Both the position numbers and the translations under genes were made by a program. DNA of 44,621 nucleotides from Halorubrum tebenquichense DSM 14210 (GTDB taxonomy: Archaea > Halobacteriota > Halobacteria > Halobacteriales > Haloferacaceae): the NCBI RefSeq assembly GCF_000337415.1, contig NZ_AOJD01000034.1, positions 1-44,621 on the forward strand. Reading direction: 5' to 3'. This document shows positions 7,995 to 15,318 of the stretch, one piece after another. The notes under the pieces were generated by a model. The model saw only the letters and a program-made list of their open reading frames with translations, ran no database searches and was not told the DNA's origin. Numbering within the stretch: position 1 is the first letter of the stretch; the number at the start of each line of letters is the position of its first letter.

Positions 7995-8204
7995 CTACTC
8001 CATCGGGCGGATCCCGATCGCGTCGAGGACCGCGAGCGCGAAGAGCCCGGCCAACAGCGCAGCGGCCGCGAAGAGGACCGGTGCCGACGCGGCGACGGCG
8101 ACCCCGTAGGGGGCCACCAGTCGGGTCAGGCCGCGGATGAGGAAGGAGACGAACACGAGCCCGAACGCGGCGATCGCGAGCGAGACGAACCGGGAGCGCT
8201 CCAT
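7995..8204 (-). CDS. Small two-helix membrane protein
   Basis: A 69-residue protein with two hydrophobic stretches, about residues 7-24 (LAIAAFGLVFVSFLIRGL) and 34-63, joined by a short polar turn. I do not recognise the family with confidence. It begins 10 bases after the crtB stop and is on the same strand, so it is probably translated from the crtB transcript, which may link it to membrane carotenoid metabolism (inference). No catalytic residues are visible. Confidence 0.7.
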   Translation of the reverse strand: MERSRFVSLAIAAFGLVFVSFLIRGLTRLVAPYGVAVAASAPVLFAAAALLAGLFALAVLDAIGIRPME

Positions 8205-8214
8205 GCGGGCCGGC

Positions 8215-9180
8215 TCAGTCCGTCTGCGGGACGCCCGCGCCGTGCGGGCCGTGGCCGTGGTGTTCGCGGCTCGGCTCGAAGTCGGTGCACATGTCGTAGA
8301 ACACCGCTTCCGGGTCGCGGTTCCACTGCCACTTCCAGCGGGTGCGGACGAGCAGCGAGATTTTCCGGGCGAACGACAGCTCCGGCGTCGCCGAGACGGT
8401 GTCGTAGCCGCGGTTACGGATGAGCCGGTGGTGGTCGACGTACAGCACCGCCGCGAGCAGCACCGCGAGCTGGCAGTCTTCGGGGAGGTACTTGATCCCC
8501 GCGACGCCCTCCTCGTAGAGGCGTTCGGTGCGAGCCATCTCCTCGCGGACCGCGGCCGCGACGTGCTCGTCGAACTCCAAGTCGAGGATCTGCTCCTCGC
8601 TCACGCCGTGGCGGCGGAGCGTCTCCAAGGGGAGGTAGATTCGGTCGCGCTCGACGACGTCCTCGCGGACGTCCCGGAGGAAGTTCGTCATCTGGAACGC
8701 CTCGCCGAGCTTCGTGGCGTGGGGGAGCGCCTCGGCCTCCTCCTCCGGGTCGAGGTCCATGATCGCCGTCATCATCCGCCCGACGGCGGCCGCGGAGCCG
8801 TCCATGTACGCCTCCAGGTCGGCGTACGTCTCGTACCGGTCGGTGTCGATGTCGCTCGCCATCGCGTCCACGAACGAGTGGACGTCCGAGTCGGGGATGT
8901 CGTTCCGGTCGACCACCTCGGCGAACGCCTCCAACACCGGGTCGTCGGTCGGCTCTTCGCCGAGCGCGGCCGCCCGGAGCCGGTCGAGCTCGGCGCGCTG
9001 CTCGGCCGGGGGCGCGGTGTCCTCCGCGTCGACGACCTCGTCGGCGATCCGGAAGAAGCCGTACAGCACGTACGTCGGATGACGGATCCGCTGCGGCAGC
9101 AGCCGGGTGGCGACGTGGAACGTCTTCCCGGTGCGGCGCTGGATCCGCTTGCTCCGGGCAACCTGATTTTGCTCTACCAT
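8215..9180 (-). CDS. crtB: Phytoene synthase
   Basis: A 321-residue squalene/phytoene synthase. It condenses two geranylgeranyl diphosphates to phytoene, the entry to C40 carotenoids and C50 bacterioruberin. Both Asp-rich Mg-diphosphate motifs are intact: DEVVD (Asp47, Asp51) and DVREDVVERD starting at Asp170. YMDGSAAAVGRMM and the conserved MTNFLRDV are also present. The C-terminus ends in a His/Gly-rich tail (REHHGHGPHGAG), which could bind metal but is uncharacterised. No AT-rich box is at -26 from this ATG; the only box fits a start 50 bases upstream, at a short leader ORF that overlaps the crtB start, suggesting translational coupling. The neighbouring zinc-finger gene is typical of this haloarchaeal locus. 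Confidence 0.95.
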   Translation of the reverse strand: MVEQNQVARSKRIQRRTGKTFHVATRLLPQRIRHPTYVLYGFFRIADEVVDAEDTAPPAEQRAELDRLRAAALGEEPTDDPVLEAFAEVVDRNDIPDSDVHSFVDAMASDIDTDRYETYADLEAYMDGSAAAVGRMMTAIMDLDPEEEAEALPHATKLGEAFQMTNFLRDVREDVVERDRIYLPLETLRRHGVSEEQILDLEFDEHVAAAVREEMARTERLYEEGVAGIKYLPEDCQLAVLLAAVLYVDHHRLIRNRGYDTVSATPELSFARKISLLVRTRWKWQWNRDPEAVFYDMCTDFEPSREHHGHGPHGAGVPQTD

Positions 9181-9230
9181 GCTGACCCCAGGAGGTCGGC
9201 AGGGAGGGTCACGTACGGGTCGCCCATCAT
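9174..9230 (-). CDS. Putative 18-residue leader peptide overlapping crtB
   Basis: A 19-codon ORF, MMGDPYVTLPADLLGSAW followed by TAG. It begins with two ATG codons, uses GC-ending codons like its neighbours, and its stop (9174-9176) lies inside the first codons of crtB (ATGGTAG, different frame). The only good TATA-like box upstream of crtB (GTTATGTTCT at 9251-9260) is about 26 bases before 9230, so a leaderless mRNA would begin with this ORF. No Shine-Dalgarno precedes crtB. Coding status is inferred from this geometry; there is no homology support. Confidence 0.4.
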   Translation of the reverse strand: MMGDPYVTLPADLLGSAW

Positions 9231-9250
9231 GTCTGAAAAGTCGGACTCCA

Positions 9251-9260
9251 AGAACATAAC
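9251..9260 (-). promoter_or_regulatory. crtB: TATA-like box for the crtB transcript
   Basis: Minus strand GTTATGTTCT, the most AT-rich string between 9181 and 9290, centred about 26 bases before the ATGATG at 9230. Around 9206, where a box for a leaderless crtB mRNA would be expected, the sequence is GC-rich. The placement supports transcription starting at the leader ORF. Confidence 0.5.
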
Positions 9261-9339
9261 AGTTCGCACGGCTCAGTTTGGTCCCCTTGCGGACCCGTTA
9301 ATTCCGCCCGCGATCGGGGCGTGCGAACCGACCGTTCGG

Positions 9340-9471
9340 TCAGTAGAACGTGTCGCTACAGTCGTAGACGACGCCGTGCGCCGGACAGACGTACTTACAG
9401 TGCCGGTGGTACATCGGCGTCTCGCAGACCGGACACGGGCGACCGCCGTCGTCCGCGGTTGCGTCGCTCAC
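9340..9471 (-). CDS. 43-residue zinc-finger protein (HVO_2523-like)
   Basis: A GTG-started ORF of 43 residues reading MSDATADDGGRPCPVCETPM and ending in YDCSDTFY. It has a CPVC knuckle (Cys13, Cys16), then HRHCKYVCPAHG and a final Cys38, giving enough Cys/His ligands for one or two zinc sites. It matches what I recall of the HVO_2523 family of tiny haloarchaeal zinc-finger proteins, found next to phytoene synthase in Haloferax. A TATA-like GTTTTGCC at about 9495-9503 is about 27 bases before the GTG, supporting a leaderless GTG start. Function is unknown; its conserved position beside crtB suggests a regulatory link (inference). Confidence 0.8.
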   Translation of the reverse strand: MSDATADDGGRPCPVCETPMYHRHCKYVCPAHGVVYDCSDTFY

Positions 9472-9588
9472 GGCTGAGACACGGGGGCCGGAGGCAAAAC
9501 GCTGTCCACCCGCCTCGCCGGGACCTGACCAGTCAGCCGTCGGGGGCGGACCCGCGACGAGCCGCTCGCCCGAACCGCCCGCGGCGAC

Positions 9589-10146
9589 TCACTCCTCGGC
9601 GGCGAGGCGCTCGAAGACGGACTCGGCGACCGACTCCTCGCCGAACGGGAGCGTCAGCACGCCGCCCCACTCGGAGGCGGTGAGGGAGTCGGCGGTCTCC
9701 TCGTCGAGTTCGACGCGCCTGACTTCGGTCCCGTCGAGCGCCATCGACACCACGAACGCCGCCGGGTCGTCGGTCGCGCCCGCGTCGCTGAGGCGGCTCC
9801 GGAACGACTCGACGCCCGCCTCGGAGAGGACGACCTGAACGAGGTACTCGCCGTCCTCGGCGAAGACGCCCTTGACGCGGTCGAGGTCGCTCGCGTCGAA
9901 CAGCCGCGCCTCGGTCCCGTCGTCGCCGGTGAGCGTTGCCGCGAACGGCGCGTCGGGGTCGACGGGAGCCGCGGTCGGCCCGTCGTCGCTCCCGTCTTCC
10001 TCGCCGCCCGCCGGTCCCGGCCCCTCCCCGCCGATGCCGTCGAGCGCCTCGCCGTCCGTCACCCGCGTCGCGCCGGCGAACCCGACGGCACCGACCCCAC
10101 AGACCGCGCCGAGACCGCCGAGTACGCCCCGCCGAGAGATGTCCAT
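9589..10146 (-). CDS. Tat-exported protein of unknown function
   Basis: A 185-residue protein with an N-terminal twin-arginine signal (MDISRRGVLGGLGAVCGVG; Arg5-Arg6) and a hydrophobic core to about residue 26, but no lipobox Cys after it, so it is probably released or held by other means. An Asp/Glu/Gly/Pro linker (about 30-65) precedes a domain (about 66-185). The domain alternates strands and helices (FAATLTGDDGTEARLFDASD, LVQVVLSEAGVESFRSRL, GVLTLPFGEESVAESVFERL) and loosely recalls the extracellular P1 head of SecD; that resemblance is by eye only. A TATA-like CTTTTTGCC lies about 26 bases before the ATG, so the start is well supported. Confidence 0.8.
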   Translation of the reverse strand: MDISRRGVLGGLGAVCGVGAVGFAGATRVTDGEALDGIGGEGPGPAGGEEDGSDDGPTAAPVDPDAPFAATLTGDDGTEARLFDASDLDRVKGVFAEDGEYLVQVVLSEAGVESFRSRLSDAGATDDPAAFVVSMALDGTEVRRVELDEETADSLTASEWGGVLTLPFGEESVAESVFERLAAEE

Positions 10147-10262
10147 ACCTCGCGGTTCCGGCGAGCGGCAAAAAGGGTTACACGCCGATTGCCGCGCGTG
10201 ATAATCGCGGTCTCGACGGATCGGGGAGCGGACTCCCGTCTCGCGGGCGGGCGCGACCCCCG

Positions 10263-10841
10263 CTACGCGGAGTCGAAGGCGACCTCGTCGCGGGTCGCCG
10301 TCTCGCCGAACAGCCAGTCGGCGTGGTCGACCGCGTACTCGCGGTGCTCCTCGGTGATGTAGCCGAGCGCGTCCTCGACGACGACCGGGCGGTAGTCCCG
10401 GAGCCCCGCGCTGCCCGCGGTGTGGAGGACGCAGACGTTCGCGAGCGTGCCGCAGATCAGGAGGTCACGGATTCCGTGCGCGTCGAGGTACCCCTCCAGA
10501 TCGGTCTGATAGAAGGCGTCGTAGGTGTGTTTCTCGACGACGTGGTCCGCGTCGCGCACGTCGAGAGCGTCGAGGAGCTCGGCGTCCCACGACCCCTCGA
10601 CGACGTGTTCGCCCCAGCGGTCGAACTCGTCGTAGTAGTGCGCCCCGTCGAACTGCTCGGGCGGGTGGACATCGCGGGTGTAGACGACCGACGCGCCGGC
10701 GTCGCGGGCGCGGTCGACGAGGGCCGTCACCGGCTCGACCGCCGCCTCGCTCGGCTCGGCGTAGAGGCTCCCGTCGGGGTGACAGAACCCGTTTTGCATG
10801 TCGACGACGACCACCGCGGCCTCGGTCGGATCGAACGCCAT
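10263..10841 (-). CDS. pncA: Nicotinamidase (isochorismatase superfamily)
   Basis: A 192-residue cysteine hydrolase. The catalytic triad Asp14 (VVDMQNGF), Lys104 (VEKHTYDAF) and Cys137 (GTLANVCVLH) is complete. The metal-binding residues that separate nicotinamidases from other isochorismatase-like proteins also appear present: Asp57 and His59 in YTRDVHPPEQ and His79 in WGEHV. It would convert nicotinamide to nicotinate, feeding the nicotinate phosphoribosyltransferase encoded at 13014-14174. The ATG is about 26 bases from the TATA-like GTTTTTGAGG at 10862-10871, so the mRNA is leaderless. It diverges from the Hvo_1808-type surface gene. Confidence 0.92.
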   Translation of the reverse strand: MAFDPTEAAVVVVDMQNGFCHPDGSLYAEPSEAAVEPVTALVDRARDAGASVVYTRDVHPPEQFDGAHYYDEFDRWGEHVVEGSWDAELLDALDVRDADHVVEKHTYDAFYQTDLEGYLDAHGIRDLLICGTLANVCVLHTAGSAGLRDYRPVVVEDALGYITEEHREYAVDHADWLFGETATRDEVAFDSA

Positions 10842-10877
10842 GCCGAGGGTTGGGGCGCGGTCCTCAAAAACCGTGGT

Positions 10878-10940
10878 CCGGACTGCCGGGTTCGTCCTCC
10901 GGACTGCCGAGTCGGTCCTCCGGACTGCCGGGTTCGTCGA
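10878..10940 (+). repeat. Three-unit 21-bp tandem repeat in the pncA upstream region
   Basis: Three 21-bp units, CCGGACTGCCGGGTTCGTCCT at 10878 (one base per site may differ in the others), at 10899 and at 10920. They lie 37-100 bp upstream of the pncA start, just above its TATA-like box, and about 150 bp upstream of the divergent surface-protein gene. The region has no likely gene. It may be an operator array or a slippage product; the arrangement resembles the 19-bp array upstream of hisD, although the units differ. Confidence 0.85.
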
Positions 10941-11087
10941 GCGACCGGCGAGTCCGCCGCGTCGAACCGAGCGCCGGGTCCGCCGACCCGACCGCCGTCG
11001 GCGGGGATCGAACCCGCGGAAAAATCCGCCGGCCGCGGCCCCGAAGGAACCGACAGACTACTTACCGGGGCGTCCGATACGGTTCCT

Positions 11088-12938
11088 ATGCGACGGGTTC
11101 TCACCCCCTCGACCGCGGCCGCCGTCGTGGCCGCGTTCGCCGTCCTGTGTGTCGCGTTCAGCGCTGGTGCCGCCGCCGCGCCGGACGCCGGCGTTTCCCA
11201 CGCCGCGTCCGTCGGCGACCCGGGGGCGTCCGAGCCCGTGCCCTCCGCGTCCGCAGACGAGTGCGACGCCGGCGACGGCACCGAGTTGGTCGGCTGCTGG
11301 AACGGGACGCACTACGAGGAGTCGGTCGACTTCGAGGAGACGGACGGGCTCAACGAGACGCAGTTGTCGGCGCTGACGGACCTGACGATGGCGCGCGTCG
11401 AGCACGTCCGGCAGCGCCCCTTCAAGCAGGACGTCCCGGTCGAGACGGTGTCGCGCAGCGAGTACGCGAACGACACCGCGGGCGGCAACCAGTCCGAGGC
11501 GTACCGCCGCTGGAACGACCAGGTGTGGGAGGCGCTGTTCGTCGTCGGCGACGAGGAGAACGCGAACGACGAGATCGACTCGGTGCTCGGCGGCGCGGTC
11601 TCCGGCTTCTACTCGCCGTCCGAGGACCGGATCGTCATCGTCGTCCCGGACGGCGAGTCGCCCGACATCGACCCCTCGACGCTCGCGCACGAGCTGCTCC
11701 ACGCGATGCAAGACCAGTACCACGACCTCACCGACCCGCGCTACGTCGGCGTCACGCAGGACGGCGACCTCGCGGTCGACGGGATCGTCGAGGGAGAAGC
11801 GGTCCACGTCGAGGAGCGGTACGACGCCCGCTGTGCGGACAACTGGACCTGCGTCGAGCCGTCCGAGAGCGACGGGGGCGGTGGTGGCGGATTCTCCGGG
11901 AACATCGGCATCCTCCAGACCGTCCTCCAGCCGTACGGCGACGGGGCCCTCTACGTCCGCGAACTCGTCGACGAGGGGGGCTGGGCGGCGGTCAACGAGA
12001 CGATGAACGACCCGCCGGCGTCGACCGCGGAGGTGATCCACCGGACCCCCGACTACGAGACGACCGAGGTCGCCTTCGAGGACGCGGCGACGGGCGGGTG
12101 GGAGACGTACGCGGACCAGGGCGTCGACGGCGCGGAGACCGCGGGCGAGGCGTCGATGTTCGTGATGTTCTGGTACCAGAGCGCCGGCGTCCAGTTCGAC
12201 GGCGCGTACGAGTACTCGGTCCTCGATCCCGACCGCTCCCCCGGGGCGAACTACAACACTCACCTCCAGACCGACGCGACGCTCCAGACGCGGGGGACCT
12301 ACAACTACGCGCACCCCGTGACGGACGGGTGGGCGGGCGACGAGCTGTACCCGTACCGGAACGGCGACCGGGACGGGTACGTCTGGGCGACGGAGTGGCA
12401 GACCGAGGCCGACGCCGCCGAGTTCCGAGACGCCTACGTCCGGATGCTGAACGCGCACGGCGACGGCGGCCACGAGGAGGGGACCGTCTACGCGATCGGC
12501 GACGGGAGCGACTTCCCCGGCGCGTACGGCGTCGAGCGCGACGGGACGAGCGTGACGGTGATCCACGCGCCGTCCCCGGAGGGCGTCCTCGAACTGCGCC
12601 CGGACGCCGACCTCGCGCTCCCGGACGCCGACGGGACGGACGGAGCCGACGGGAGCGACGGCGGTGACGACACCGACGGGAGCGACGGCGGTGACGACAC
12701 CGACGGGAGCGACGACGGTGACGACACCGACGGGAGCGACGACGGTACCGGCACCGACGGCGGCGACGGCGAGAGCGGAAGCGACGGCGAGGACGGGAGC
12801 GCCGGCACCGACGGCGACGACGGCGAGAACGGAAGCGACGACGGCAGCACCGGCGGCAGCGCGCCCGGGTTCGGCGTCGCGGCGGCGCTCGTCGCCCTCG
12901 CGGCCGTGCTGGGGCTGTCCGCGCGGCGGTCGTCGTAG
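11088..12938 (+). CDS. Hvo_1808-family surface protein with HExxH motif and PGF-CTERM anchor
   Basis: A 616-residue cell-surface protein. It has a Sec-type signal (residues 1-31), a large ectodomain with N-glycosylation sequons (NGT, NET, NDT, NQS, NWT), a HELLH motif at 201-205 followed by EGEA near 235-238 as in gluzincin-type metalloproteases, a Gly/Asp/Ser/Thr linker (about 510-585), and a C-terminal PGFG-hydrophobic helix-ARRSS signal processed by archaeosortase with lipid attachment. Overall it matches the Hvo_1808 family as I recall it. Protease activity is predicted only from the motif. The ATG at 11088 follows a weak TATA-like CTACTTAC by about 25 bases; longer upstream readings are arginine-rich and overlap pncA antisense. 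Confidence 0.92.
   Translation: MRRVLTPSTAAAVVAAFAVLCVAFSAGAAAAPDAGVSHAASVGDPGASEPVPSASADECDAGDGTELVGCWNGTHYEESVDFEETDGLNETQLSALTDLTMARVEHVRQRPFKQDVPVETVSRSEYANDTAGGNQSEAYRRWNDQVWEALFVVGDEENANDEIDSVLGGAVSGFYSPSEDRIVIVVPDGESPDIDPSTLAHELLHAMQDQYHDLTDPRYVGVTQDGDLAVDGIVEGEAVHVEERYDARCADNWTCVEPSESDGGGGGGFSGNIGILQTVLQPYGDGALYVRELVDEGGWAAVNETMNDPPASTAEVIHRTPDYETTEVAFEDAATGGWETYADQGVDGAETAGEASMFVMFWYQSAGVQFDGAYEYSVLDPDRSPGANYNTHLQTDATLQTRGTYNYAHPVTDGWAGDELYPYRNGDRDGYVWATEWQTEADAAEFRDAYVRMLNAHGDGGHEEGTVYAIGDGSDFPGAYGVERDGTSVTVIHAPSPEGVLELRPDADLALPDADGTDGADGSDGGDDTDGSDGGDDTDGSDDGDDTDGSDDGTGTDGGDGESGSDGEDGSAGTDGDDGENGSDDGSTGGSAPGFGVAAALVALAAVLGLSARRSS
12648..12755 (+). repeat. 27-bp tandem repeat encoding an acidic linker
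   Basis: Four 27-bp units starting at 12648, 12675, 12702 and 12729, based on GACGGGAGCGACGGCGGTGA plus CGACACC. They encode DGSDGGDDT-like nonapeptides in the linker between the ectodomain and the PGF-CTERM helix of the surface protein. The in-frame unit suggests linker length can vary. Confidence 0.9.
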
Positions 12939-13013
12939 TCCGAGTCGGCGGCGCGGCGCTGGCGGGCGCTCCGACACGGGTGGCTTTTCGTCCCCGCGGC
13001 CGAACGATCGGCC

Positions 13014-14174
13014 ATGAGCGAGTTCGACATCGTCGACGCGGCCGCGGTCCGAGAGGGGCGCGCGACCGACGCGTATTTCGAGCGGACCGAGGCGGCGCTC
13101 TCGGCCGCGGGCCGGAACCCCCGTGTCGTCGCCGAGGTGACCGCGGACCAGTTCCCCGACGGAGAGTTCGAGGTGTTCGCCGGGCTGGGGAACGCGGTCG
13201 AACTGCTGGCCGGCCGCGACGTCGACGTCCACGCGATCCCGGAGGGGCGGCTGTTCGACGGCGGCCCGGTGATGCGGATCGAGGGCCCGTACCTGGAGTT
13301 CGCGCGGCTGGAGACCTCCCTCCTCGGCTTCCTCTCGCACGCGTCCGGGATGGCGACGGCGGCGCTGGACTGCCGGCTCGCCGCGCCGGAGTCGTCGGTG
13401 CTCTCGTTCGGCGCGCGCCACGTCCATCCCGCGATGACCGCGGCGGTCGAGCGCTCGGCGCTCGTCGGCGGGTTCGACGGCTTCTCGCACGTCGCCGCCG
13501 GGGAGCTGATCGGGCGAGAGGCGTCCGGGACGATGCCGCACGCGCTCGCCATCTGCTTCGGGCGGGGCGAACAGGAGGCCGCGTGGCGCGCCTACGACGA
13601 GGGCGTCCCGGCGGACGCGCCTCGGATCGCGCTGTGTGACACCTACTCCGACGAGGTGGACGAGGTGCTGCGGGCGGTGGAGACGCTCGGCGACGACCTC
13701 GACGGCGTCCGCCTCGACACGACCGGTTCCCGGCGCGGCGACTTCCGGCACATCGTGCGGGAGGTCCAGTGGGAACTCGACGCGCGCGGCCGCGGAGACG
13801 TCGACGTGTACGTCTCCGGCGGGCTCGGCCCCGCGGACCTCCGGGGGCTGCGCGACGTCGTCGACGGGTTCGGCGTCGGCGGGTACGTCTCCAACGCGGA
13901 CCCCGTCGACTTCGCGCTCGATCTGGTCGCCGTCGACGGCGAGCCGGCGGCCAAGCGCGGGAAACTCTCGGGCGCGAAGTCCGTCTACCGCACCGCAGAC
14001 GGTGCACACGCCGTCGGGCTCGCGGACCGCTCCGGGCCCGAGGGGGCCGAGTCGCTCATGGAGCCGGTGATCCGCGACGGCGAGGTCGTCGCCGGCGACG
14101 CGTTCGACCTGTCGGCGGCGACGGAACGGGCGCTCGCGGACGGGGAGGCGGTGGGCTACGGGAGCGGCGAGTAG
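13014..14174 (+). CDS. pncB: Nicotinate phosphoribosyltransferase
   Basis: A 386-residue enzyme forming nicotinate mononucleotide from nicotinate and PRPP (Preiss-Handler route). Recognisable segments are EGRLFDGGPVMRIEGPY, ARLETSLLGFLSHASGMA, the conserved SFGARHVHPAM with the active-site His region, GTMPHALAI, and the C-terminal phosphoribosyl-binding LDTTGSRRGDFRHIVREVQW and VYVSGGLGPADL. The length fits the short archaeal form. TGGCTTTTCG at 12981-12990 is a plausible TATA element about 27 bases before the ATG. With the nicotinamidase at 10263 it completes a two-step salvage path; the two genes are separated by the surface-protein gene and are not in one operon. Confidence 0.96.
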   Translation: MSEFDIVDAAAVREGRATDAYFERTEAALSAAGRNPRVVAEVTADQFPDGEFEVFAGLGNAVELLAGRDVDVHAIPEGRLFDGGPVMRIEGPYLEFARLETSLLGFLSHASGMATAALDCRLAAPESSVLSFGARHVHPAMTAAVERSALVGGFDGFSHVAAGELIGREASGTMPHALAICFGRGEQEAAWRAYDEGVPADAPRIALCDTYSDEVDEVLRAVETLGDDLDGVRLDTTGSRRGDFRHIVREVQWELDARGRGDVDVYVSGGLGPADLRGLRDVVDGFGVGGYVSNADPVDFALDLVAVDGEPAAKRGKLSGAKSVYRTADGAHAVGLADRSGPEGAESLMEPVIRDGEVVAGDAFDLSAATERALADGEAVGYGSGE

Positions 14175-14238
14175 TTTCAGATATCGTACAACGGTTCTCG
14201 GATCGGCGCTGATAGCGCTTCAGTCCCGCACTCTGTCG

Positions 14239-14260
14239 ACTTTTAGGCAGCACGAAAAGT
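14239..14260 (+). promoter_or_regulatory. Dyad ACTTTT-N10-AAAAGT upstream of dpsA
   Basis: A perfect 6-bp dyad with a 10-base spacer, containing TTTTAGGC, the same half-site seen in the TTTTTAGG operator at 16390-16396. It sits about 20-35 bases above the dpsA TATA element, a position where an activator or repressor could act. Iron- or oxidant-responsive control of dpsA is well known in haloarchaea; this site as the operator is inference. Confidence 0.35.
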
Positions 14261-14276
14261 TGTTTGTATGTTGATA

Positions 14277-14286
14277 AGATATAAGA
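14277..14286 (+). promoter_or_regulatory. dpsA: TATA box of dpsA
   Basis: AGATATAAGA, centred about 31 bases before the ATG at 14313, predicts transcription start near 14308. GGAGG at 14303-14307 lies before the ATG but would be just outside such a short leader, so a slightly earlier start is possible. Confidence 0.6.
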
Positions 14287-14312
14287 CGGGGGCGCACGAA
14301 GCGGAGGACGTA

Positions 14313-14858
14313 ATGAGCACCCAGAAGTCAACGCGCCAGCGGGCGGGGACCGTCGACGAGAACGCGCTGCGGCTGGACACGGAGAAGGCGGAACAGATAA
14401 TCGAGGCGCTGAACGGCGACCTGGCGAACGCGTACGTCCTCTATCACCAGCTCCACAAGCACCACTGGAACGTCGAGGGCGCGGAGTTCCTCGAGGTCCA
14501 CGTGTTCCTTCAGGAGGTGTACGAGGACGTCGAGGCCGCCGCCGATGAACTCGCGGAGCGGCTCCAGGCGCTCGGCGGCGTGCCGCACGCGAGCATGACG
14601 ACGCTGGCCGACGAGGCGACGGTGGAGCCGGAAGACGAGGACGTGTACGACGTGCGGACGTCGCTCGCGAACGACCTGGAGATGATGGGCGACATCATCG
14701 AGAGCTACCGCGAACACGTCGCGCTCGCGGACGGGCTCGGCGACTACGCGACGAGCCAGATGCTCCGCGAACAGCTCGAAACGCTCGAAGAGCACGCCCA
14801 CCACATCGAGCACTACCTCGAGGACGACTCGCTCGTCGTCGAGTCCGCGACGAACTGA
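14313..14858 (+). CDS. dpsA: DNA-protecting ferritin-like protein DpsA
   Basis: A 181-residue Dps/ferritin-like protein, close to the known length of Halobacterium DpsA. Dps proteins form dodecamers that oxidise Fe(II) with peroxide and store ferric iron, protecting DNA. The ferroxidase region reads LYHQLHKHHWNVEG followed by EVHVFLQEVYEDVEAAADEL, with conserved His, Asp and Glu ligands. Four long helices are evident and the C-terminal helix ends with HAHHIEHYLEDD. The start MSTQKS was chosen over an in-frame ATG at 14268 because that codon precedes the TATA box. It converges on a DtxR/SirR-type regulator gene, with only 46 bases between the stops. Confidence 0.96.
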   Translation: MSTQKSTRQRAGTVDENALRLDTEKAEQIIEALNGDLANAYVLYHQLHKHHWNVEGAEFLEVHVFLQEVYEDVEAAADELAERLQALGGVPHASMTTLADEATVEPEDEDVYDVRTSLANDLEMMGDIIESYREHVALADGLGDYATSQMLREQLETLEEHAHHIEHYLEDDSLVVESATN

Positions 14859-14904
14859 GCCGACGGGGCGGCGGCGGCCGACAGCCGACCGATTCCGAAC
14901 TTTT

Positions 14905-15318
14905 TCAGTCCGCGTCCGACCGCTGGAGCGACGGCGCTCCGGGATCGGACGGGTCGTCCGGCACCTCGTCGAGCAGCAGGTCGACGAGCCGGTCGGCGAC
15001 CGTCGGGCTCACCTGCGCCGCCATCTCCATCGCCTCGCGCTCGTGGGCGTCGAGCCTCAGCGCGTCGCGGAAGAACCACGAGAGCGCGACGTACGCCTCG
15101 TGGCGGGCCGCGGCGCGCTCCCGGCCCGCCTCGGTGAGTGCCACGCCGTCGTACGGCTCCCGGGCCACGAGCCCACGGTCTTCGAGCCGTTGGAGCATCT
15201 CCGTCGTCGCGGCGGGCGACCGCCCGACCGCGTCGGCGATCCGCCCCGGCGGGACCGGCGGCGACGACCGCTGTTCCGCGATGTACAGCGCGAGCAGGTA
15301 CTCCGTCTCGCTCGTCAT
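14905..15318 (-). CDS. DtxR/SirR-family transcriptional regulator with degenerate metal site
   Basis: A 137-residue regulator with an N-terminal winged helix (SETEYLLALYIAEQ, RIADAVGRSPAATTEMLQRLEDRGLV) and a DtxR-like dimerisation domain, without the C-terminal SH3-like domain, like the short SirR/MntR forms. The recognition helix and wing look normal. In the metal-ligand segment, where DtxR/SirR proteins have an Glu-His pair before a V-x-S, this protein reads EMAAQVSPTVADRL, so by my alignment Glu and His are both replaced by Ala and the Cys/Met position is Met. It may therefore not sense Fe or Mn in the usual way. Its ATG overlaps the preceding gene (ATGA). Palindromes at the operon promoter suggest autoregulation. 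Confidence 0.85.
   Translation of the reverse strand: MTSETEYLLALYIAEQRSSPPVPPGRIADAVGRSPAATTEMLQRLEDRGLVAREPYDGVALTEAGRERAAARHEAYVALSWFFRDALRLDAHEREAMEMAAQVSPTVADRLVDLLLDEVPDDPSDPGAPSLQRSDAD

Noticed and set aside
11001-11017. Minus-strand GCGGGTTCGATCCCCGC looks like a tRNA T-arm (5-bp stem, TTCGATC loop)
   Set aside because: No matching acceptor, D-arm or anticodon arm is found in the 70 bases on the 5' side, where a GCGGA-AAAA-TCCGC hairpin lies instead. It could be a chance match or a tRNA fragment, but not a tRNA gene.
9936-11087. Upstream extension of the Hvo_1808-type gene by several hundred residues
   Set aside because: The extension is Arg/Pro-rich, overlaps pncA antisense, and would bury the signal peptide that begins at 11088.
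11058-14009. 983-residue open frame on the minus strand
   Set aside because: It is antisense to the surface protein and pncB, rich in Val, Arg and Glu with no domain, and arises from strong GC bias at third codon positions.
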